The notes below the pieces were generated by a model. That model saw only the letters and a program-made list of their open reading frames with translations. It did no database searches and was not told the origin of the DNA. 64,000 nucleotides of DNA. Origin: Sarcocystis neurona. Lineage: Eukaryota > Apicomplexa > Conoidasida > Eucoccidiorida > Sarcocystidae. Both the position numbers and the translations under genes were made by a program. Positions 49,534 to 64,000 of this stretch are shown here, in pieces. The stretch spans positions 7,963,414 through 8,027,413 of the forward strand of contig KL647288.1 of the NCBI GenBank assembly GCA_000727475.1. The letters are read 5' to 3'. How positions within the stretch are numbered: the stretch's first letter is position 1; each line of letters opens with the position of its first letter.

Positions 49534-50650
49534 GTGGTCTTCGTGCTTTATGTCGCTCCCCTTGTAGCAGAATGTTACAGCCGCACGTGGTTACAGCAGT
49601 GCGTTGGAGACTGTCTACCGTCATGAATGATTTGCTATAATCGACAGCGGCGTGTTATTGCATTGCCTGATGTTGCCGCTCTGCCCAGCTGCTGCACAAT
49701 GTACCGCAGCAGCAGCAGGCAACATTTTACGCCGTTGCGCACAACGCTTCTTGTTATAATGCAGCAGTGGCAGATTGCTCAATGGTTGCTGTTGCTTCTC
49801 CAGCAGCACCGGAGTACTGGAATGTAGACGGAGCCACTTAATGCAGAGATTGATGTTACTCGGCTCAGCAGCAGTGGGTAGCTGAGCGACAGGATTCCGG
49901 TTGTTGATCGTACTGCTTTCAGCAGGGGCTCCCTGCACTGCTTCGTACTGGTGCAGCCAGTTGTTACCTTATTGCATGTTTCCTTCCTCGGCAGCGACCG
50001 AGTAGGCGGACACCTGGTGCTGCTGTAGCCCCCAGCATCTAACAGTCGTTTTCTGCAAGGGTCTCAGCCGCGTTCTTTGGACGACATTGCTGTATCGATC
50101 AGCAGCTACCTACACGGTTTGTCGATGCATCTGTATATAAATACATATATGTATTAAGGGAGAAAGGAAAGAACACCTTCATATGTTTTTTCCCCTTACA
50201 CCCCTATGAGTATCTACTTTTGAAAAAGGACCTGCAGCTTCTGCATAAGGAGCTTTCTCGACGCACTCGTGTGCATCTGCTTTGTGCTGTTGGACGTAGC
50301 GGATATATATATATATATATAGTTTTTCGCTACAGTGGCTTTGACGATATATTCATTATATTCATGGCCTATGACCATACTTGTGTCCAGAAGCATCTGC
50401 GCATCCCTCAAATGACAGAGTACTCCCTGATGTGAATAGGAGCAACTGGTAGGTGAGCATTCAGTTTTCTCCTCTCCGCTGCAGCTGCTTCGTGCACCAC
50501 TGGATATCGCAGTTTTTTGCAAGTGCTTCATCCACCGGTTATTAAAACTTCGCATTTGTTAGAATCGCACACGAAGCGGTCTTCCGCTTTTGTTCGCGTC
50601 GTCGTCTTCGTTTTCTTCTGTACTTCGTAAGAGCTTCTTTTCCTCTCTAG

Positions 50651-50784
50651 ACAATCAGTGGCAGGAAGCATCCTTTTTCTTGTGGCAGGGGTTTGTCAGC
50701 TTTTGCAGCACGCTTGATTTCGTGCCAGCGCAGTTGATTCTATTGACCATTTCTTTCATACCAGCACTAGGACTGGCACAATGA
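50651..50784 (+). CDS. Candidate terminal exon, hydrophobic
   Basis: Not recognised. A pyrimidine-rich acceptor (CTTTTCCTCTCTAG) opens a 43-codon frame (NQWQEASFFLWQGF then DFVPAQLILLTISF) ending TGA at 50782-50784. The sequence has no trinucleotide repeats. The stop overlaps the ATG of the next frame at 50781. The upstream exon is not identified. Confidence 0.25.
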
Positions 50785-51278
50785 TGATTCTTCTCAGTGC
50801 TGCAGGAGCCATCAGCACGCGTCAGCAAAACAGCAGTCTCACGTGTAGCTGGCGGGACTGCGGCTCCAGCTATTCGGCCTTCTCATTCCCCTCCTGCGCT
50901 TTTATTTCCCACTTTCAGAGCAACCGTCCTCTCTGCCGCAGCGGCGCCTACGAGCTGCTGTATTCTCCGTCGTTCCTATTCCTGCTAGAGACACAGCCGT
51001 GTCTCCCAGCGTTTGCTGTTGTTTTCCATGCTACTCTTGCTGTTCAGCCATCTCTTCGTGCTGCTCCTGTCGCTGTTCTGTCTCCTGCTGCTACTGCTGC
51101 CGCTGCTTTGCTTCCTGTCTCCGCCAACCTAACTTACGTTCTGTCTGATGCGGTCTTGGCTCGGGTCGTGGGGTCCTGCCTGCTGTTCTTACTGCTGCTC
51201 TGCGCACTGCGCCCGCCGGTGTTCCATCTGCTGCAACTGCGAGTATGCTGCTTGCTGCTCCGGTTAGTGTTCACGTAG
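50781..51278 (+). CDS. Possible hydrophobic protein of 165 aa
   Basis: Not recognised. ATG-initiated frame (MMILLSAAGAISTRQQNSS) with a Cys/Ser-rich first third, then Leu/Ala/Val-rich sequence with two or three potential membrane segments, ending TAG. The first 80 codons are not repeat-driven (FQSNRPLCRSGAYELLYS), but from about 51010 the DNA becomes a CTG/GCT block, where any frame would look hydrophobic. It may be an exon rather than a complete gene. Confidence 0.28.
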   Translation: MMILLSAAGAISTRQQNSSLTCSWRDCGSSYSAFSFPSCAFISHFQSNRPLCRSGAYELLYSPSFLFLLETQPCLPAFAVVFHATLAVQPSLRAAPVAVLSPAATAAAALLPVSANLTYVLSDAVLARVVGSCLLFLLLLCALRPPVFHLLQLRVCCLLLRLVFT

Positions 51279-51816
51279 CTGCTGCTGCTGCTGCTGTGAG
51301 AGCGATTACTCTGTGAGCTGTTCGGTCTAATGGTGCTGTGCTGTTTGGTCCTGCTTGTAGCATGGGTGATCACCCCTGTGTTGGGACACCTTCGGCTCTC
51401 GTTGGTGCCCTTGGTGGGCCACACTACCGCGGGAGCAGCTGTCGCGTAGGTAATAAACGTGTTCACTTAAAGCAAGTGATTCAGCTGCAGCGTCATTGCT
51501 GAATAGCGTGTGTGCGGCGTGGCCAGACGCCCCACGCCCATGCATCCTTACACATTTGCGTGTGACTTCACACAGATTCGTACACGCACATATACATGTG
51601 TGAATCCACGTGTTGATCGAGATACGCGAGTACGCGTACGTATACATATGTATCATTTCATGCATGTGGAGACGTGTACACGGTCCACACATACGTAGTC
51701 TGGCTGCTGCTCGTTTTGGTACTGCACTCCTCCATCGAGATACTGTTTTCTTCATTCTGATCTCCCTATAAAGAACCTATGCATCCACATCTGCTCTTAA
51801 GGGTGAACAGCTCTAC

Positions 51817-52176
51817 ATGATTCTGTGCGTAGGTGTGTCTACTAGCTTGCCTACCAAAGGACGCCGGGGTCCCGCATTTCTCGTCGCCTTTCAGTACACA
51901 AAAGCAGGCGCACGTGCTGGTGCGGCAGGATGTAGCAACACAGATGCACACCGTTGTCCCAGTCCTTCACACAAATTATTTTGGCGGTTTTTTATCAATG
52001 CGCGTCGGAGGGGAAGCCCAGAAGAAGCTTTTGTGGCCGTGAGTGTTTTAACGAATTCATGTTTGAACGCCTCATTCACGTGCAAGTTGCTGCCGGCTCA
52101 ACGGCCGCTATGGCTACTACTAAGGATCGGGAGCCATGCTGCAGCGCATCTAATTTCAGTAGCGGCTGTTCTCTAA
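51817..52176 (+). CDS. Possible 119-aa protein, or overlapping exon in another frame
   Basis: Not recognised. An ATG at 51817 opens 119 codons (GRRGPAFLVAFQYTKAG, HKLFWRFFINARRRGSPEEA) ending TAA. A second plus frame over the same DNA, from acceptor GTTGTCCCAG at about 51966 to about 52076, reads ASEGKPRRSFCGRECFNEF and is equally protein-like. The minus strand is open too. Only one can be right. The position is about 0.8 kb beyond the TPI stop, so a gene here on the plus strand would be convergent with TPI. Confidence 0.25.
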   Translation: MILCVGVSTSLPTKGRRGPAFLVAFQYTKAGARAGAAGCSNTDAHRCPSPSHKLFWRFFINARRRGSPEEAFVAVSVLTNSCLNASFTCKLLPAQRPLWLLLRIGSHAAAHLISVAAVL

Positions 52177-52902
52177 ACTACTGCAGTCGCTAGTTAACAG
52201 CTTCCTGTCCATCCTCCTGCTGGTTTTCTTGTAGCTGCCGCTGCGGTGCAGCTGGTGCGTTTCCTGCTGCTCGTGTTGCTGCTGCTATGTTTGCGGTTCG
52301 CGTTGCCGCAACCGCTACTCCTAAGGCTACACCACTGGCGCTGCTGCTGCTTCGCCCTGTGATGACTACATTATCTGCAAATTTCAGAGCTATACGCACC
52401 TGCCTGTGAATGACGATGTCCAGTGGTGTAGGTGCGTGTCGGTGTATCTACAAGTACACGCATTCGTGTACGCATATGTGAAAATACATTCCTCAAACTT
52501 GAGGCTATTTACGCGTGCAGCTTTGTTCTGTCATTACCCGGAAAATCTGCCGGGAAAAATAAACCCCGTCTGCCTGAACTATCACACGCACCTGACGGCA
52601 GTGCTGCCGGGTCGTGTGTTTTGTGTGCCTGGAGGCAACACCATACCTTAGCTACACGTGCGGGTATACTCTGGCGCTGCAGGTGAGGCACGCAGGCGCT
52701 GTACGTGAGCGTACTGCTGCTGCTGCTGTAATGAGATGTCTTCGCTGCAGCTGCTATGTTTGATGTGAACAGCCCATTGTGTGCGTTATTGCAGAAGAGC
52801 GTTTCTCCTATGTGCAGCTGCAACTGCAGACACATGGTTTAGCCGCACGTGTACCGCTGCAGCTGCCGATGTACACTGCTCTTGCTGAGCCTGTGGAAGA
52901 GT

Positions 52903-58673
<5,771 letters not shown>

Positions 58674-60425
58674 TTTGGTAAAAGGAAGGGCGCGATTGAC
58701 AGATGGCTCTCTGTGAGAGGATATATATGAACAAGAGACGACGCGGAAAAGCAGGATCAAAGAAACTGGAAGAAAAGATGATTATGTTTCAAAAGGAGAA
58801 GAGTAGTAAAGCTGACCTGCGTCCTGCGCTCATTCACTCGCCCCCGCTCCCACACCGTGCGAGCGGCCGCAGGAGCCACACCGCAGCTGAGGCCGCTTGC
58901 GCACGGTCGTGTGGATATTCTGTGCCCATCTACACAGCCACATACACCATCATACCCATTCACGTGTGCGTTTGGACTCATCCGTGTGTTTCGCGTGTGT
59001 TATTTCAATAAGGCGGACGCCTGAGTTGAGAGTGCAGCGCGCTGATCACGGTGTGTGCTTCTCTAAGGGATGAGTATGTGCAAAAAGCGCGTCAACCCGT
59101 GAGAAACTACGCGAGCTTCTACAAAGCATCTAGATATCTGTATATTTGTGTACATAAGCATATGTGTGCGTACTATGGATAGCGTCGTCTGTGGATACAA
59201 GGATGGCGCGGGTGATGCGACAACCTGTGCTCGTGGTGTTACTGTGAAGATGACCTGGAATACTGACAAGAGAAGACAAACACGTAGTGAAATTTTGCGG
59301 CACCTGCTGGGGCTGCAGTCGGGACCGGAGATGTACACGTTAGTGCCGTTGCCCCGCCCCAGAAGAAGAATCTTTTCTCGCACCTCAAAGGCTACGTACT
59401 CACGTACGGTGTAAAGTATGTATGGGCACGTATGTAGAAAGCTAGCGGTACATGGAGAAACAGGTGCCCTTAATGCTCTCCTGAATTTTGTTGAATCCAC
59501 AAAGCTCTCCAGGGCGGTGTTGTATCTACGCTTGCTTGCACTGATACTGAATAGTGGAAGTTGTTAGGTTGTTCTGTATTGTGTCAAGTGTAGTTACCTG
59601 AAACTGTGTAGGAGTTCCGTGCGAGTGTTTGACACCTGCTCTATTCATGTTGGAATCACGTATATTACGGTCGAAAATCTCTCCTTGTTCAGTCGATTGG
59701 CAGTCTGTACACGTCTATACTGAAGCGTAATCGTACAGCTAAGACGAGGTGTTATGCCTAATTCGCTTGCACTACACCTGTTTTAGAACAGATGAACATC
59801 ATCATCAGTCACAAAGAATCCTTCTGTTGCAAAATTGCGACCTGTTTACACAGCTTGACCACTCTCGTGCTGAGTGTGACAGTGGACGTAACAATGTCAC
59901 GCGCGTTTGCAGACCTGTCCACAAATGCGTGCATTCCTTCTTTTGATAAGGCAGACTCTAACGGTGGGTATTAGGTGTAGAGGGCGGCTACAAATCCTAC
60001 AAAAATCTGCAGCCTTCATCGCCGACTATCCACCACGGAGCCAAAAATCTGCAGAAGCATATTGCTTCTAAAGTTTTCGCCCACCAAGTGAACGCGTGCA
60101 CGGATGTGACACAGCGTGTGGATCAGCCGTAGGCTAAGTACATTCGTGTAGACAGATCTACACACACTCTCCAACATGTATACGCAATATCCTGTACATT
60201 TATGCATATACATATGTGCATACATGTATATCTTCAATATGCACACATGAGTGCACAGGTCCATAGAGTGAATATCCTGCGCAGAAAGCTGAGCAGTGCT
60301 TCGCACCTCTACGCAGCTGTATCGAGCACGATTGCAGACTCGCGTTGACTACGAGGGTAGACGTATTATTGTGGCCAAGTACATAGTATGTATATGCTTG
60401 CAGATACCAAGGGGCACCCATTTCT

Positions 60426-60449
60426 CTGTGTGTGTGTGTGTGTGTGTGC
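60426..60449. repeat. (GT)n microsatellite
   Basis: About 12 GT units. Confidence 0.9.
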
Positions 60450-61004
60450 GTATAAGAGTGTTAACCAAGAAGTACGCAAAAATCTCAGTTTTACACCAGA
60501 AAAGACGCCTCTATCAACTAGCAGATGAATGAGTTCGGCCGTCTGTAGACACAGGATGAGTCTGCATCCTACGTTACACGTAGGCATATGGTGTATATAC
60601 ATATATGTACATGTACATGGGTTGATGAATGTTCTGTGCACCAAGGTACGCTCAGTCGCCGCTGGCGGGTAGGGGATCTGTACAAACGTAGAAGGCTACC
60701 ATAATGCAGAGTGTAAAGTTCTACACCATACAGGGCTAGGTGAATGCTGCTACGTATTCTTTCAAATTTTCAGGACTCGCACCCCACCGCCTTCCAGTGC
60801 ATGGCGGTGCAAAAAGTAATGGCACAGTACGCAGGCATACAGGTGTTCGTTGTTGAAAACCTCGCGGTGACCCCCTACTGAGGAACTACTCAAACCGGGC
60901 ATATTCTCATGTAAACTCACAACGGTGTACGGAACCTTACGCATACGCATGATGCATACAGGCGCGTGTGTAAGTGTACGTATATACCTGTCTTACACAC
61001 AGAC

Positions 61005-61030
61005 GCACACACACACACACACACACACAC
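61005..61030. repeat. (CA)n microsatellite
   Basis: About 13 CA units. Confidence 0.9.
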
Positions 61031-63494
61031 AAAACGCATGTCTCAATGGTTATTTATGTATTTATTCCACATTTTAAGCAGGGCAGTCTCGCTCGTACAC
61101 TACCAAGGAGGCGCAAGCATATACGTGGATGCCCACCTATATGGCGTTCTTTTGTCGCACTGGAATATGGTGACTAACACGAAATCATACACAAAGCGAG
61201 CGAATGCACACGTAAATGTAGACGCATGTATAGAATTGTCTAATAGGGCACCCGCAGGATAACAAGTACACACACACGTACACCAGTAAATACATTCCCT
61301 TATCTACACACACGCAGTATGACGCAGGTGTGAATGTAAAGACGGTGCCTCGCCTTGGAAGCCGCTTTTCCTGCAGGGGAAAGGCGGGCAGGAAAAGACG
61401 CCTCAACGCATATGTTTTGAGCTTTCCTCAGTGTGTTTTGCCTCATAGAGGACGGGCGCCACGCGCCGAACTGTAGTGAGAGTTAATGCGCCCCAGCCAC
61501 GACATATGCGAACAACATACGCAAGAACATCGTGGAGACTGTGTAGCTACTTACCAGCAGGTCTGGGGGAGATGTGATGAACAGGTACACCCGTATATGC
61601 GCACACACTTTCGATACGTATACACAGACATATATGTAGATTCGTGCAAGTCCGTACAGGTGAAGACTGCGAGCAATCGTCAGTCTGTGTGTGCGGACAC
61701 CCTGCGAAACGAACGTACTAGCGTGTACATCTCACGGAGCCACCGGAGGTACTTCCACCACACGCTTTCACACAAATTCGTATGAGCACATGTATAAGTG
61801 TGTCCACGCAGACAAGTACCACATAAGCGCAAACGATTATGTACATACGTATACGTGTAAAAGCTTTTGCGAGGGAGTGGACTGTGTAGACAGTGTGTAC
61901 ATAATGGCGAACAGGAAGCACCTGCGAAGAATTTTGTGCAGCAAAGCTCGCACAGGGCGCAGCTCCTAGGAATAAATATATATGGACAGTTATGCACGTG
62001 TTAGCCTGTATCTGAGTAGAAAATGCATGAAAGTGTAAGTGTGATACGGTGGCAAACACCTTTCTACAAATATAAATTCTGAGTGCACAGTCTGTGTACG
62101 TAATCTGGACGGTTATCAATAAAGCGATTCATATGCATTTACCTGCGTATTTCATAAGCGCATTCATAATTGTGAACAGAAGGCACTCATTCGTGTTGTC
62201 TCCTGCTGGATATGCGGTTCACGGCATCAAAGCATTTACTTGTATGAGTAGGCAAATGCCCGTGAAGTGACGGTGGTAACAAACTTCACGCGTAAGCAGG
62301 TAACTACGCAGGTGAGCGGGTGGACGGCTGGGGTGGTGTTCGAAAGTCCAGCAGAGGTCTTCAGGTTGCTGTGTCTGTACAATAACTTAGACGTACATAC
62401 GCCCACTTGTACAGATGTGCATATACGTTTCTGTGTGCGTTTCCCTATGCGTACTTCGGCTCGCCCGAGTTCCGCTTCTTGCCGCCCAGGGTTCTTCTCT
62501 AGGAATCAAACAACGACGCTGAGAAACACGAGGACGTCAGAGAGCGGTGCTGCGCGCTTTCCTCGGTTTTGACGGAGACCTACGCAACTATATGAAATTT
62601 ACTTCGAACACATCAAAGCGAATGCGTATTGACTCAGTTAGAAATATATACAGTATTTGTTCTGTGTATTCGTACATATTTGTTTAGTGAAAGAGATTCA
62701 CGAGCCACCGAGGCACACACAAATAAACGAAGACTCCCACAACCTAGTTTGTCTTGGATGCTTGTGGTTTACGACGCGGTGTCGCTGCGCCTGCTGCGCC
62801 CTAAATTTAAGATGCCCAGTGGTATGTTCCTCTGTGTACAGTTGAGTATCTGTGTGTGTACGTGGTTCTGATTACACCACCCTCCCCCACTTCCTGTCGC
62901 CAGAGCTGCTTCGTTGAAACGCAACTTCTATTCACCGGGACGACGGTGACTGTAAAAAGATGCATATGCTGTCAATTTCCGCATGCTTGTAAGGGCCGAT
63001 GAAAGGACGAAACCGTGGCTTTACGGAAGCTCCGGGCACCAGAGTGTCATTTTTGTACTTGCGTGCAGACGCCTAAAAGATACAGATATGCGTTTGTAAT
63101 CCATATGCAGCCACTAACATATTTCCCTCCGCGTTCGTGTATGTCGAACTGGATACGACAATAGTATAACGAGAAACCTTGAACGTCTTGTTTGTCTGCC
63201 GTTGTGCGCTGCTTACTGTGTCGTCGGCCCCCAACTGGGGCGTCTACACAATTATAGCTGCTCTGGTTGCAACGGCAATCACGTCCAACACAATATAAGT
63301 GGTGGGTTACCTCCGCTGGCGTCGTTGCTCTTGTTGCACCTGTGGGACCATGTGCAGCTTACCTGTGCTACTTTGGACGCTCGAGTCCATCTAACCGTAT
63401 ACTTCCATACATGCGCGAATACTCACTTTTGAAGCAACATCCTTCTGTGTAACCCAAAACGTGTCGTGTTGAAAAGACGTAAGAAGTGTCATAC

Positions 63495-63615
63495 GTAGAT
63501 ATGCACTGTTTCCACAACTCAACGCATTCCTCTCCGATGTCGTCCACGTCACACAAAAGAGCTTGATTGTCTTTCTCTGCTGACGAAGGTGAGGAATGAA
63601 GCACCAAAACATGTA
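63495..63615 (-). CDS. Candidate internal exon near the right edge
   Basis: Not recognised. On the minus strand a pyrimidine-rich acceptor (TTTTTTATGCATGCCTCAG) is followed by 121 nt that read VHVLVLHSSPSSAEKDNQ then DVDDIGEECVELWKQCIS, with donor CTAC/GTATGA. The segment is repeat-free and acidic. A second minus frame across the same DNA is also open, and no neighbouring exon was found, so the frame remains uncertain. Confidence 0.28.
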
Positions 63616-63891
63616 CTGAGGCATGCATAAAAAAGGCGAAACAAGCCCAGTAATTTATGCGACTCTCTCCGCAGAGATGTAAAATCAGTGATGGATATGC
63701 TGCTAAGCATAGTGCAGATGATAAATTGCTGTAGTTACGTGCGTGCGTACAGGTATGCATGTGTACTCCCTCTCCGTATGTGTGTAAGCCGTAGCCCCGC
63801 GTAGGTGTTTGTACACTTCTCGGTCTCGCCATCCCTCACTCTCTCTGTGTACACACACAGATATGCATGCGGGCTCTCGCCTGCGGATGCA

Positions 63892-64000
63892 CTACATAGG
63901 CGTATTTCTGAGTCGATTATACCTGTACATCTCTGCATATAGATACGGACTACATAGGCGTATTTCTGAGTCGATTATACCTGTACATCTCTCCATATAG
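63892..64000. repeat. 58-bp tandem repeat running off the window
   Basis: The unit starting CTACATAGGCGTATTTCTGA at 63892 begins again at 63950. The 51 bases visible of the second copy differ at one position. More copies may follow beyond 64000. Confidence 0.9.

Larger units (their letters stand above)
58674..63490. other. Spacer upstream of TPI
   Basis: Mostly AT-rich, non-trinucleotide DNA with ACGTGTA words. (GT)n at 60426-60449 and (CA)n at 61005-61030. Open frames at 59063-59500 (minus) and 62267-62572 (plus, SGWTAGVVFESPAEVFRLL) are not anchored by splice phase. No promoter element could be assigned to TPI. Confidence 0.5.

Noticed and set aside
58674..58760. N-terminal extension of TPI that could be a targeting leader
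   Set aside because: The frame is open upstream but there is no ATG; the start at 58673 has the right context and gives the normal TPI N-terminus.

Overview
The window looks like nuclear DNA of an apicomplexan coccidian, most probably Eimeria. The basis is a compositional mosaic of very long, degenerate CAG/CTG trinucleotide tracts that would encode glutamine, alanine, serine or leucine homopolymers (the HAARs and 'R-segment' chromosome structure known from Eimeria), alternating with AT-richer spacers full of (TA)n, (CA)n and ACGTGTA-type words, plus a multi-exon glycolytic gene with ordinary GT-AG introns. No bacterial-type operons, rRNA, tRNA, CRISPR arrays or recognisable mobile elements were seen. 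The species cannot be fixed from this sequence.

One gene is identified with confidence: a cytosolic-type triosephosphate isomerase on the minus strand (58673 to 52903). It has five exons whose phases and splice sites all agree and which give 255 residues with an intact catalytic triad. It also serves as an internal control: its introns contain CAG/CTG blocks that are open over long distances without being coding. Long open frames elsewhere in the window are therefore weak evidence of genes.

Two large repeat-rich gene models are better than average. On the minus strand (20448 to 12811) a giant glutamine-rich protein of about 2,500 residues is built from two frames joined by a phase-consistent 123-nt intron. 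On the plus strand (about 38.3 to 45.3 kb) at least three, probably four, exons join in phase into a protein of more than 1,650 residues, with a Cys-rich segment formed across an intron.

Layout: 1-6.6 kb degenerate CTG/CAG blocks; 6.6-12.4 kb AT-rich spacer with a 58-bp minisatellite and a minus-strand terminal exon near 9 kb; 12.8-20.9 kb the giant Q-rich gene; 21-23.4 kb repeat block with two small minus-strand frames with hydrophobic N-termini; 23.4-25.3 kb AT-rich spacer; 25.3-37.4 kb repeat blocks enclosing a small spliced plus-strand candidate at 31 kb; 38.3-45.3 kb the plus-strand Cys-rich/coiled-coil gene; 45.3-52.9 kb lower-repeat DNA with several short candidate exons on the plus strand; 52.9-58.7 kb TPI; 58.7-64 kb mostly AT-rich spacer ending in an incomplete 58-bp tandem repeat.

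Apart from TPI no gene could be assigned to a family. All other gene calls are sequence-reading inferences from splice phase, start codons and amino-acid quality, and are scored accordingly. No co-regulated system or pathway cluster is apparent.
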